From: CG2-30-58-95 sp964618215
GTDB taxonomy: Bacteria; Chloroflexota; Anaerolineae; Anaerolineales; Villigracilaceae
Reading direction: 5' to 3'
Assembly: GCA_964618215.1 (NCBI GenBank)
Contig: CAZTZE010000018.1
Span: 7,947-71,946, forward strand
Length of the DNA stretch: 64,000 nt
The notes under the pieces were generated by a model. The model was not told where the DNA came from. It saw nothing but the letters and a program-made list of their open reading frames with translations, and searched no databases. How positions within the stretch are numbered: position 1 is the stretch's first letter; the number at the start of each line of letters is the position of its first letter. Positions 7,850 through 17,325 of this stretch are shown here, one piece after another. A program made the position numbers and the translations under genes.

Positions 7850-8530
7850 TCAGCGATATTTCACGAAGTAATAGGCCAACTTTATGTACTCATTGTTCAG
7901 CGTGATCAATCCATCCTCGCTTTGCCACCAATTGGTCTCGTCAAATCCGTAGTGTGGCACAGCCGCGACCTCGAGCCTGACCGGCAGCCCGGCAAGCTCC
8001 TTGTCGAAGATCCACCTGGCGCGGCGGGTGTGAAAGGCGGAAGTGAGGAGAATGATGCTGCGAATATCTTGGGATTCAATATATTGGCGCAGCGCAATCG
8101 CCTCGTCGAAAGTGCTGGTTGTGCCTCCTTCGAAGGGGAGAACGACGATCTTTTCGGGCGGTACGCCAAGCGCTTTCATCACACCAATGGACACATCGGT
8201 ATCGTTGGGCGCCAGGCCAAGTTTTTCAGCCGGCAGGCTCTCGGCCCGGGCGATGACGATGAGTGGGGCGATCCCCTGCTGATACAGTTCGCTGGCTCGA
8301 AACGGACGTGTGTCGTGATCCCCGTTTAGCACGAAGATCATCTCCGCCGTTTGGAGGCGATCCTCTACGATCAGGAAGTCGGCCACGCCGGTCAGGATTT
8401 GCGAGCGAAGGGTATAGGCAAGTCCGATGAGCAGAAGGATGACAACACTCGCTGTCAGCAGGCTGCGCAGCAAGCCTTGTTTGCCGGACGGATTTATGTT
8501 TTTGGTCACCGTCACCACCCAGGTGGTCAC
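7850..8530 (-). CDS. YdcF/ElyC-SanA family membrane protein (DUF218)
   Basis: A 226-residue protein with one N-terminal membrane anchor (about residues 23-43) followed by the DUF218 alpha/beta domain: VLNGDHDTRPFRASELY, then a region around IILLTSAFHTRRARWIF. The family includes ElyC and SanA, linked to envelope integrity, but the biochemical activity is unclear. The GTG start overlaps the rhomboid stop by GTGA, so the two are probably translationally coupled. Confidence 0.8.
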   Translation of the reverse strand: MTTWVVTVTKNINPSGKQGLLRSLLTASVVILLLIGLAYTLRSQILTGVADFLIVEDRLQTAEMIFVLNGDHDTRPFRASELYQQGIAPLIVIARAESLPAEKLGLAPNDTDVSIGVMKALGVPPEKIVVLPFEGGTTSTFDEAIALRQYIESQDIRSIILLTSAFHTRRARWIFDKELAGLPVRLEVAAVPHYGFDETNWWQSEDGLITLNNEYIKLAYYFVKYR

Positions 8531-9294
8531 TTGCCCACCAGCCAGATCCAGCCCAGGGCCGCCAGCGGGATGAAGGCCAGCAGCACGGCTGTCGTCCCGG
8601 CGAGCAACCCGTGACCATCGCGCTCGTCCACCACATGCAAGGACGGGAAGACACCCTCCACTTTCCAGCGCGGGCCGCCGAACCAGGTGAAGAGCACGCC
8701 GCCCAGCAGGCCGCCGATGTGTCCCCAGTTGTCAATGCCGGAAGTGGTGAAGCCGAAAATCAGGTTGATGGCTGCCATGTAGAGAATACTGGTAATGACG
8801 CGACGGAACTGCTCACGCAGCAGCTCGCGATTTTGGAATAGAAAGATACCTTCCGCAGCCAACAGGCCAAAGACCGCGGTCGAGGCGCCCAGCGAGGCGG
8901 CCGGGGTTAGCACGAACGAGAGCACGTTCCCAGCGAATGCGCTTAGAAAATAAAGCGCCAGGAAGCGGAAGCGCCCAAAACGTGCTTCGATGCCCTGGCC
9001 GAAATTGAACAGGGCATACATATTGAAAGCGATGTGCAGGAACGAACCGTGCAGGAAGACCGGCGTCACCAGTCGCCAGATCTGCCCTTTGAGGATAAAG
9101 TAGCCATACTTGATGCCGAGGGAGGTCACGATATCGAAATTGAACTGCTGGCCGAGCAATTGGAGCAGGTAGATGAAAACCGTCAGGCCGATCAGGGTGT
9201 AAGTGGCATACGGCTTGACGTTGGGCATATTGACGCGCACAACCTGGGGTTGGGGTGGTTGTGAATATGGCGCTGGGGTTGGATATTGACTCAC
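8527..9294 (-). CDS. Rhomboid family intramembrane serine protease
   Basis: A 255-residue polytopic membrane protein. Six or more hydrophobic segments surround the catalytic dyad: serine in LGASTAVFG (around residue 138) and histidine in WGHIGGLLGG (around residue 190). A proline/glutamine-rich cytosolic N-terminus precedes the membrane core. Rhomboids cleave membrane proteins within the bilayer; the substrate is unknown. It starts 16 bases after gmk and overlaps the next gene. Confidence 0.92.
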   Translation of the reverse strand: MSQYPTPAPYSQPPQPQVVRVNMPNVKPYATYTLIGLTVFIYLLQLLGQQFNFDIVTSLGIKYGYFILKGQIWRLVTPVFLHGSFLHIAFNMYALFNFGQGIEARFGRFRFLALYFLSAFAGNVLSFVLTPAASLGASTAVFGLLAAEGIFLFQNRELLREQFRRVITSILYMAAINLIFGFTTSGIDNWGHIGGLLGGVLFTWFGGPRWKVEGVFPSLHVVDERDGHGLLAGTTAVLLAFIPLAALGWIWLVGK

Positions 9295-9310
9295 GGTTTT
9301 CCTTTCGAAG

Positions 9311-9934
9311 TTATAAACTCACCTTGCGCGGCTTGACGCGGTGATGCTCGGCCTGGATAATGGCAGCCAGCGTGTCCACTGTCTCATCCAGGTGAAAATC
9401 CGAGTTGACGATGACGTAATCGAATTCGTCAATGCGTTTTAATTCCTGGCGGGCGGTGGCGATGCGCAAAGCCAGCCCCGCGGAGTTCTCGGATTTGCGT
9501 CCTTTCAGCCGGCTGACCATTTCCTCTTCGCTGGCGGTGGTGAGGAAAATGAGCAGGGCATCCGGCGCCAGCTTGCGAATGGTGGCCGCGCCCTGCACGT
9601 CAATGCGCATGACCACGTCCTGGCCCGAGGCGAGCGCCTCACGCACCTGCTGCTTGGGGATGCCTTTGTAGTCGTCATAGACAATGGCGTATTCGAGCAG
9701 TTCGTCGGCTTCGATCATGCGGGCGAACTCGTCTTTCGAGACGAAGAAGTAATCCTTGCTGTGCACCTCGTTCTCGCGCTTTGGGCGGGTGGTGGCCGTG
9801 ACGACAAAGTGGAAGGGCATATTGCGCTCTTTCATGCGGTGCAGCACGGTGTCCTTTCCCACGCCGGATGACCCAGAGATCACGATCAGCAGCGGCTGGG
9901 GATGGAAGAGGTTGAAGTCTAGGTCAGAGGTCAT
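9311..9934 (-). CDS. gmk: Guanylate kinase
   Basis: A 207-residue GMP kinase with P-loop GSSGVGKDT and the guanylate-binding segments TTRPKRENEVHSKDYFFV and YDDYKGIPKQ. It phosphorylates GMP to GDP with ATP. Length and motifs are complete. It is first in a minus-strand gene group; the upstream 390 bases hold only repeats. Confidence 0.96.
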   Translation of the reverse strand: MTSDLDFNLFHPQPLLIVISGSSGVGKDTVLHRMKERNMPFHFVVTATTRPKRENEVHSKDYFFVSKDEFARMIEADELLEYAIVYDDYKGIPKQQVREALASGQDVVMRIDVQGAATIRKLAPDALLIFLTTASEEEMVSRLKGRKSENSAGLALRIATARQELKRIDEFDYVIVNSDFHLDETVDTLAAIIQAEHHRVKPRKVSL

Positions 9935-10322
9935 CTCTCAATTGTACCCGAAACACGAATGAACTTTCATATTCAAATTCGGAGTCTACTGCCGAGTAGG
10001 CCTTCGGCAAAAACCCTTTTTTCAACGCAAAGGCGCAAAGCCGCAAAGAATTTTAAGTTCTACTTCGAGAAAATTCCATCGCAACGCCCTTTGGCTTTAT
10101 TTTTTTTGAAACAGATTTTGTTTTTCTTGGCGTCTTGGCGTTATAAAATTTTGCTTTTTGCAGTGGAGCCAATTCGGTAAAAATTTGTTTCGCGGAACGT
10201 CCCGCCGAAGGCCTACTCGGCAGGTTTCCTTCGATCGATTCAGGGTTGATTTACTCAAACCTGCGGGACGGTTAAAATTCATAAGGTCTCAAAAACCTTT
10301 AGATTCTTGGTAAAATCAGAAC
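9935..10322. repeat. Gene-free spacer with inverted REP pair
   Basis: The gap between gmk and the zinc-ribbon gene contains GCCGAGTAGGCCTTCGGC at 9991-10008 and its exact inverse at 10204-10221, flanking an AT-rich stretch with ACGCAAAGGCGCAAAGCCGC. No convincing reading frame. The same 18-mer recurs at 30562, 30645 and 47938, with variants at 23944 and 50131. Confidence 0.75.
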
Positions 10323-10733
10323 ATGCCAACATACGATTACATCTGCCTGGACTGTCACAAACGCTTTGAGATTTACCTTTCCTATAGCGAATACGGCGCG
10401 CGACCCGTCGCCTGTTCCCACTGTCTGAGCGACCACGTCCGCCGGCGCGTGCCGCGCGTGCGCGTGGCGAAATCCGAGGAAAGCCGCATGGACGATCTGG
10501 CCGGCGACTTCTCCGATCCCTCCGCGCTGGCCGGGCTGGAAGACGATCCGCAAGCCATGGGCCGCATGATGCGAAAAATGGGGAAAGAATTGGGCGAGGA
10601 AATGCCGCCTGAGTTTGATGAAGTGATAAACCGCCTGGAGAAGGGTCAAAGCCCGGAGGAGATCGAGAAGGAGATCCCTGATTTAGGGGGAGGAGGGATG
10701 GGCGGCGCGGATATGGGGATGGGGTTTGAGTGA
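10323..10733 (+). CDS. FmdB-family zinc ribbon protein
   Basis: A 136-residue protein starting MPTYDYICLDCHKRFE, with a second CSHC knuckle around residue 31: the FmdB zinc ribbon named after a putative regulator of formamidase. The rest is acidic and methionine/glycine rich and ends in a GGGGMGGADMGMGF tail, a common shape for this family. Role unknown; nucleic-acid binding or regulation is assumed. Confidence 0.88.
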   Translation: MPTYDYICLDCHKRFEIYLSYSEYGARPVACSHCLSDHVRRRVPRVRVAKSEESRMDDLAGDFSDPSALAGLEDDPQAMGRMMRKMGKELGEEMPPEFDEVINRLEKGQSPEEIEKEIPDLGGGGMGGADMGMGFE

Positions 10734-10772
10734 TGAGTGATTGGTGGGAGAGGAACGCGTGGGCGGCGAGGC

Positions 10773-11393
10773 TCACGCGTTTTTGATTCGTTCTAAAATC
10801 AAAGTTATTATTTGTTGATGTACCCCCTCCCACTCTTGGCACGCATCCACCACAACCCATCGCCCCGGCTCCTGCCTTGCCATTTCCAGGTAGCCCGCTC
10901 TCACGCGGCGGTGAAATTCAATCGTGTACGCGTCGAGCCGGTTCCACTCACTTACGTTTTTCATTTTACGTTTTAACCCCACTTCCACATCCAAATCCAG
11001 CAAAATCGTCAAGTCGGGAGTCAACCCGCCGGTGGCGTAGCGGACAAGCGCGCGCACCTGATCCAAATCCTGCTGGTGGCCGTAGCCCTGGTAGGCCAGC
11101 GTCGAATCGGCGTAGCGGTCGCACAGCACGATATAGCCCTCGGCCAGTTTCGGGCGGATGACCTGCTCCACGATTTGCGCCCGCGCCGCCTGGTAGAGCA
11201 GCGTCTCTGCCCGCGGGTGCATCTCGGTATTCTTTAGATCGTGAATGACGGCGCGGATCTGCTCGCTGATGGACGTGCCGCCAGGCTCGCGCGCCGTGTG
11301 GACGCGATAGCCCTGTCCCGCCAGCCATTCAGCCAGGGGTTTGATGTGCGAGGTCTTGCCGGAGCCTTCGGGGCCTTCGAGGGTAATGAACAT
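10773..11393 (-). CDS. tmk: Thymidylate kinase
   Basis: A 206-residue dTMP kinase with P-loop LEGPEGSGKT at the N-terminus, the DRYADSTLAYQGYG signature around residue 92-105 and a lid region near KRKMKNVSEWNRLD. It makes dTDP for DNA synthesis. The start MFITLEGPEG is the usual one. It is preceded by a short direct/inverted repeat region and the AAA/R3H gene. Confidence 0.95.
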   Translation of the reverse strand: MFITLEGPEGSGKTSHIKPLAEWLAGQGYRVHTAREPGGTSISEQIRAVIHDLKNTEMHPRAETLLYQAARAQIVEQVIRPKLAEGYIVLCDRYADSTLAYQGYGHQQDLDQVRALVRYATGGLTPDLTILLDLDVEVGLKRKMKNVSEWNRLDAYTIEFHRRVRAGYLEMARQEPGRWVVVDACQEWEGVHQQIITLILERIKNA

Positions 11394-11485
11394 GGGGTGA
11401 GGAGAGTAGAGAGTGGAGAATAGAGAGTAGTTGTGGCGAGTAGAGAGTCGCGCAGGGTTTGCACTACTCTCTACTCTCTGATCAT
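11394..11485. repeat. GAGAGTAGA-type direct and inverted repeats
   Basis: The spacer consists almost entirely of AGTAGAGAGT-like units on one side and ACTCTCTACTCTCT units on the other, able to fold into a long imperfect hairpin. Nothing codes here. Confidence 0.6.
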
Positions 11486-13078
<1,593 letters not shown>

Positions 13079-13120
13079 TGGTATTTCCTGTAAGCCATCA
13101 GTGCGGCTGCTTCCGGGAGT

Positions 13121-13561
13121 CTATTCATTCAAATTTTCCACATCCGCCAAATCCTGGTGCCTCCCGGCGGACATTTTGTTGCGCTTCAGGTTTTCAAGAT
13201 CAATGAAGTTGACCAGAACGCCGTCCACCTCCGACTGGACTTGCGCGGCGTAGCAGGTCTCGAAATCCACACCAGTGGCGGTTGTGATCACGTCAATTCG
13301 ATTGGGAGGATAACCTAACTGGATGATCTGGTCGGAGGTGAGAAAATCCGCTGCCTTGAGGCCCAGCGAGGCAAAACCGAATTGATCCAAAGCCTTGACC
13401 ATGTTCGCGGCATTCTCGGCATCCATCGCAATCCAGACATCCATGTCTTTGGTGTAACGCGGGTGGCCGTGAAAGGCAACTGCATAGCCGCCGATAACCA
13501 GATAGCGGACGCCATTAGCGTTTAACGATTGTATAAACTCTTTGAAATCTTGGTTCAGCAC
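13121..13561 (-). CDS. Nucleotidyltransferase of toxin-antitoxin type
   Basis: A 146-residue minimal nucleotidyltransferase. The GGYAVAFHGHPRYTKDMDVW stretch has the GG..x..DxD signature of the polymerase-beta fold used by MNT-like and DUF6036 proteins. It overlaps the small gene upstream by 47 bases, a layout typical of two-gene toxin-antitoxin units. Which partner is toxic cannot be read from sequence. Confidence 0.8.
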   Translation of the reverse strand: MLNQDFKEFIQSLNANGVRYLVIGGYAVAFHGHPRYTKDMDVWIAMDAENAANMVKALDQFGFASLGLKAADFLTSDQIIQLGYPPNRIDVITTATGVDFETCYAAQVQSEVDGVLVNFIDLENLKRNKMSAGRHQDLADVENLNE

Positions 13562-13709
13562 CGTATCTCCAGCGATGGTATTCCTGGCGGATTTCCTCCA
13601 GCGCGGCGAGGCGCGCGGCGGGAGGTTGCCTCTGCCAGTAAGCGAAATCGCTCTTCTGGTCGCGCAGGTTGATTTTGTGAACGACTTTCTGAACGACGGC
13701 GTTTTTCAT
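13515..13709 (-). CDS. Small partner protein of the nucleotidyltransferase
   Basis: A 64-residue basic protein containing KSDFAYWQRQPPAARLAAL, a motif I recall upstream of many small nucleotidyltransferases in Chloroflexi and Cyanobacteria. Its ATG overlaps the stop of the upstream gene by four bases, and its end overlaps the nucleotidyltransferase, so all three are probably co-translated. Likely the other half of a toxin-antitoxin pair; no catalytic motif seen. Confidence 0.7.
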   Translation of the reverse strand: MKNAVVQKVVHKINLRDQKSDFAYWQRQPPAARLAALEEIRQEYHRWRYGAEPRFQRVYTIVKR

Positions 13710-14641
13710 TCCTTCTCTTTGCCACTATACAACATTTCCTTCAAACTCGCAATCGGCGTAGCGGGCTTGAGGGCTTTTTCCATGACCGGGATTTTTTCCT
13801 CGACCTTCTGCATTTTTGCCAGCCGCTTGACCATCACAGCCTGACGCGGGCCGGCTTCCGCGCCCAAGCCTTCGAGCGCCGATTCCAGCCAGGCCTGGTA
13901 CGAGCGCACACAGACGTAAACCGGGCGTCCGGCGCGCAGCGGGATATCATCCAGCAGGGCTGAGAATTTTTCCGGCACGCAATCCGAATCAGGGTGTACC
14001 AGCGGTTGCAGCCAGATCCCCGCCGGGCCGCTATCCAGGTTGATGTAGGCTTTCATCTCACCCTTCGTCTTGCATACCAAGCCGCCTGGTTTGCGCGGGG
14101 CAGAATCCACCGGATGGATCAGGGCCGGGACGATCTGGCTGTGCATGCTTTGGATGGCAATGAGGTCGCTCGAAACAGTTTCCTGCCAGGCCGGGACATT
14201 TTGATGGGGAGGCAGTTCGGCCAATTTCCAGACCCTCTGCCAGGCGTACATCGAGAAACCGGATTTACGCAGGGATTTAAAAACAATGCACTGCTCGTCC
14301 ACTTCGGCCAGCAAGTGCAGCGCGCCCCACTCTCCGGCTTGCGCGGCGAGATGGTCGAGCAGGGCCATCTCGCCCCCGTCGAGCGCCGCGCTGGGAGCCA
14401 GAAAAGAGAGCCGGGCAAAGGTCTCGCCGTATTGCTGGGCAACCTGCCCAATGAAGGAGACGGCGCCATCCGTGCTGACGGCGGTGTAGATATGGCGGCG
14501 CGGGTTCAGGTACGAAAGCAGTGCCGCCGCGCCGAGCGGATTGCCGCGCGTCAACGTCCGCGCGCTGTCGAGGGGTAGCACGTCTCGACGGTAGCGGGCG
14601 AGGGAGGGCAGGTCGAGGAGGTCGAGCGAACGGACGGACAT
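13706..14641 (-). CDS. GNAT-like acetyltransferase family protein, uncharacterised
   Basis: A 311-residue soluble protein with no signal peptide. The LLAEVDEQCIVFKSLRKSGFSM region resembles the C-terminal part of a GNAT acetyltransferase fold, and a conserved VYVCVRSYQAWLESALEGLG segment follows. I recall similar proteins in Anaerolineae genomes near tmk and pdx genes, but no function. No Shine-Dalgarno sequence is evident before the ATG. Confidence 0.6.
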   Translation of the reverse strand: MSVRSLDLLDLPSLARYRRDVLPLDSARTLTRGNPLGAAALLSYLNPRRHIYTAVSTDGAVSFIGQVAQQYGETFARLSFLAPSAALDGGEMALLDHLAAQAGEWGALHLLAEVDEQCIVFKSLRKSGFSMYAWQRVWKLAELPPHQNVPAWQETVSSDLIAIQSMHSQIVPALIHPVDSAPRKPGGLVCKTKGEMKAYINLDSGPAGIWLQPLVHPDSDCVPEKFSALLDDIPLRAGRPVYVCVRSYQAWLESALEGLGAEAGPRQAVMVKRLAKMQKVEEKIPVMEKALKPATPIASLKEMLYSGKEKE

Positions 14642-14661
14642 GGGAGGTGACGAGTGACGAG

Positions 14662-15249
14662 TTAGGAGTTAGGCGTTGCGAGTTGCAGGAAGTAACGGTG
14701 GAAACGGTCGTCGTCGGTCAATTCTGGGTGGAACGAGGTGGCGAGCAGTTTGCCTTGCAGCGCGGCAACGATGCGGCCATCCGGCAAAGCGGACAGGATT
14801 TCCGCAGCGCCGCTGACCGACTCGATGATCGGGGCGCGGATGAAGACGGCATGATAGGGCGCAGTGGTATTGGTGGCTTGCTTCAACTGCTCAATATCTA
14901 TATCGGCTTCGAAGGAATCCACCTGGCGGCCAAAGGCGTTGCGCTGGAGGGTGATGTCCATCAGGCCCAAAAGTGGCTGATCACGATGGGCGTCCTTCGA
15001 GAGAAAGATCGCTCCGGCGCAGGTGCCCCAAATGGCGTGGCTTTTGCCAAATTTGCGCAATGGCCCCATCATGCCGTAGTCCACGGCGAGTTTGCCGATG
15101 GTGGTCGATTCGCCGCCGGGGATGATCAACCCATCCAGCCCTTTGAGATGGGCAGGCAGGCGCACCTCGGCGGTCTCCACATTGAGGCGGCGGAGCATGG
15201 CAATGTGTTCGGCGAAATCGCCTTGGATGGCAAGGATACCGATTTTCAT
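14662..15249 (-). CDS. pdxT: Pyridoxal 5'-phosphate synthase glutaminase subunit
   Basis: A 195-residue class-I glutaminase: start MKIGILAIQGDFAEH, GGESTTIGKL, the catalytic cysteine in WGTCAGAIFL and the His-Glu pair in SFHPEL. It releases ammonia from glutamine for PdxS, making PLP directly from ribose 5-phosphate, glyceraldehyde 3-phosphate and ammonia. I use the ATG at 15249; a TTG ten codons earlier is less likely. Its partner pdxS lies about 500 bases upstream, separated by two small genes. Confidence 0.95.
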   Translation of the reverse strand: MKIGILAIQGDFAEHIAMLRRLNVETAEVRLPAHLKGLDGLIIPGGESTTIGKLAVDYGMMGPLRKFGKSHAIWGTCAGAIFLSKDAHRDQPLLGLMDITLQRNAFGRQVDSFEADIDIEQLKQATNTTAPYHAVFIRAPIIESVSGAAEILSALPDGRIVAALQGKLLATSFHPELTDDDRFHRYFLQLATPNS

Positions 15250-15265
15250 AGGTGCTTTTTGGGCA

Positions 15266-15475
15266 TCAGGCGTGTCCAACGGCCTCGTATTGCGCGATGA
15301 TTTCGCGGATAACCGGCATTAGCTCAATTGGAACTTCAATGACGGTGCGTGCTTTGCCTTTGAATGCTTTTTCGTCCTCGGCAGCAGCATTGTCCTCGGA
15401 TTGAGACTCATAGTGTGCCAGGACTTGCTTCACCCGCATCTCATCCCATCCCGGTGGAAAACGATTGTGTTTCAT
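15266..15475 (-). CDS. Small antitoxin-like protein
   Basis: A 69-residue acidic protein, MKHNRFPPGWDEMRVKQVLAHYE at the start, resembling antitoxins paired with DUF4258 or BrnT-type toxins. Its ATG overlaps the stop of the upstream DUF4258-like gene by four bases. The pair sits between pdxS and pdxT, normally adjacent. Confidence 0.65.
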   Translation of the reverse strand: MKHNRFPPGWDEMRVKQVLAHYESQSEDNAAAEDEKAFKGKARTVIEVPIELMPVIREIIAQYEAVGHA

Positions 15476-15768
15476 TCTTTTCTCCTGTGTTTACGCCGTC
15501 GGTACGCGGCGAGAGCTTTTCCATGCAGCTCATACGCGGTTATTACAAAGATGCTGCCAGCCTGCGGGTCAGGTACGTAAATAACTCGTAGATACCGGCC
15601 AGCTTTTGTTTGACCGATAGCTATTCGGGCACCTTCGTAGCCTTGACGATCCTCGCCCGGCCTTGCCAGGATTTCTTCCACCTCGTCTTCGGTGACTTGG
15701 TGATTGAAGATGTGGAGAGAATCTGTCACTGGATCGATGTAGTAGCGGATTTTCAAGATGCTTCGCAA
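15472..15768 (-). CDS. DUF4258-family putative toxin
   Basis: A 98-residue protein with YIDPVTDSLHIFNHQVTEDE, EILARPGEDRQGYEG and RYLRVIYVPDP, matching the small DUF4258-type beta-alpha fold related to RelE/BrnT ribonucleases. It precedes an antitoxin-like gene with ATGA overlap. Probably transcribed with pdxS and pdxT, starting 13 bases before the pdxS stop region ends. Toxic activity is inferred. Confidence 0.68.
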   Translation of the reverse strand: MRSILKIRYYIDPVTDSLHIFNHQVTEDEVEEILARPGEDRQGYEGARIAIGQTKAGRYLRVIYVPDPQAGSIFVITAYELHGKALAAYRRRKHRRKE

Positions 15769-15780
15769 GAGGTCCTCACG

Positions 15781-16668
15781 TTACCAGCCTCTCCCGGCTA
15801 TCTTCTCGCCTTCTGGCATCTGGGACACATTACGCCCCACCATCGGCTCGCCGAGATTCTTGCTCACCTCGGCCAGGATGGAGGCGTCGCGGAAGTGGGT
15901 GGTGGCCTTGACGATGGCGGCGGCGCGCCGGGCCGGGTCGCCGGATTTGAAGATGCCCGAGCCGACGAAGACGCCGTCCACACCGAGCTGCATCATCAGG
16001 GCGGCATCCGCGGGCGTGGCGATACCCCCGGCCGCAAAGTTGACCACCACCATGCGGCCTGCTTCCTTGGTCTCTTTGACCAGTTCATACGGCGCGCCGA
16101 TCTCTTTGGCGTAGGCCATCAGTTCTTCGTCGGCCATGGTGGTCAGGCGGCGGATTTCGCCCAGCACGGCGCGCGCATGGCGGACGGCCTCGACCACGTC
16201 GCCGGTGCCGGCCTCGCCTTTGGTGCGCATCATCGCCGCGCCCTCACCGATGCGCCGCAGCGCCTCGCCCAGGTTGCGGCAGCCGCAGACGAACGGGACC
16301 TTGAAGTTGTGCTTCAAAATGTGATGCTCTTCATCGGCGGGGGTCAGCACCTCGGATTCGTCAATGTAGTCCACACCGAGCGATTCGAGAATCTGTGCCT
16401 CGACGAAATGCCCGATGCGGCATTTTGCCATCACCGGGATGGAGACCGTGTCCATGATTTTTAGGATCAGTTCCGGGTCCGACATGCGCGCCACGCCGCC
16501 CTGGGCGCGGATATCGGCCGGGACGCGTTCCAAAGCCATGACCGCGCACGCGCCGGCCTCTTCGGCGATCCTGGCGTGCTCGGGCGTGACCACGTCCATG
16601 ATGACGCCACCTTTAAGCATTTGCGCCAGTCCTTTTTTGACGGCGAAAGTACCAGTTTGTTGTTCCAT
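15781..16668 (-). CDS. pdxS: Pyridoxal 5'-phosphate synthase lyase subunit
   Basis: A 295-residue PdxS with complete family motifs: KGGVIMDVVTPEHARIAEEA near the N-terminus, MAKCRIGHFVEAQILE, YIDESEVLTPADEEHHI, the GCRNLGEALRRIGEGA segment and PADAALMMQLGVDGVFVGSG. It forms the (beta/alpha)8 dodecamer that condenses sugar phosphates with ammonia from PdxT. The ATG is preceded by AGGAGATGAACT. Confidence 0.97.
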   Translation of the reverse strand: MEQQTGTFAVKKGLAQMLKGGVIMDVVTPEHARIAEEAGACAVMALERVPADIRAQGGVARMSDPELILKIMDTVSIPVMAKCRIGHFVEAQILESLGVDYIDESEVLTPADEEHHILKHNFKVPFVCGCRNLGEALRRIGEGAAMMRTKGEAGTGDVVEAVRHARAVLGEIRRLTTMADEELMAYAKEIGAPYELVKETKEAGRMVVVNFAAGGIATPADAALMMQLGVDGVFVGSGIFKSGDPARRAAAIVKATTHFRDASILAEVSKNLGEPMVGRNVSQMPEGEKIAGRGW

Positions 16669-16811
16669 AGTTCATCTCCTGAATCTAAACCTCTAAAAAT
16701 GATTCTACCACTGGTTTAGGTACTACCGCAAACAGCCGCTGTACGCCTCTGTGTTGAAAATAACTTCCCGCTCCGCGCGGCGGGCGAGGGGAATATTTGC
16801 CACAAAGGGGC

Positions 16812-16880
16812 TTGACAAAACCGGAAAATGGTATACAATTAGTACAATAATACAATTATACAATGCGACAATGATACAAT
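16812..16880 (+). promoter_or_regulatory. Promoter overlapping an octamer tandem repeat array
   Basis: TTGACA at 16812-16817 lies 16 bases before TACAAT at 16834-16839. That hexamer is the first of six near-identical TACAAT/GACAAT units at 16834, 16843, 16851, 16859, 16867 and 16875, spaced 8-9 bases apart. The array runs up to the GntR-type gene, so it may be an autoregulatory operator or a length-variable promoter element. Confidence 0.7.
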
Positions 16881-16886
16881 TTCCCT

Positions 16887-17324
16887 ATGAACCTCGAAAT
16901 TGACTTTCGCTCCGGAATACCGATTTATATCCAGGTTGTCGAGCGCATCAAAGAAATGCTTGCCACCGGGAGACTCAAGCCGGGCGACCAACTGCCCACC
17001 GTGCGCGCCCTGGCTTTGGAATTGCGCGTCAACTTCAACACCGTCGCCCGCGCCTACCGCATTCTGGACGAATCGGGCGTCATCTCGACCCAGCAGGGGC
17101 GCGGCACGTACATCCTGGAGATGCCGCCGCCGGAGATGATCGAGAACATCCGGCAAGAGGCAGTGGAAGACCTCACCCAACGCTATCTGGCCGACGCAGC
17201 CCGTCTGGGCGTCTCGCCGGAAGAGCTGACCAAAATCCTGCAAGACCAGGCTGCCACCTGGCAGCCTGTCATGGATGACAATTCAAATCCAGACCCTCAA
17301 CCTGCACCCAAAAAAGGAGAATGA
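16887..17324 (+). CDS. GntR-family regulator, YtrA type
   Basis: A 145-residue protein: an N-terminal winged helix (IDFRSGIPIYIQVVERIKEM, then QLPTVRALALELRVNFNTVA) with only a short C-terminal tail, as in YtrA-type GntR regulators that control ABC transporter operons. It starts the operon slipin, PLDc_N protein, ABC ATPase, permease. No Shine-Dalgarno sequence is visible before the ATG. The octamer array just upstream is the obvious candidate operator. Confidence 0.9.
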   Translation: MNLEIDFRSGIPIYIQVVERIKEMLATGRLKPGDQLPTVRALALELRVNFNTVARAYRILDESGVISTQQGRGTYILEMPPPEMIENIRQEAVEDLTQRYLADAARLGVSPEELTKILQDQAATWQPVMDDNSNPDPQPAPKKGE

Positions 17325-17325
17325 A

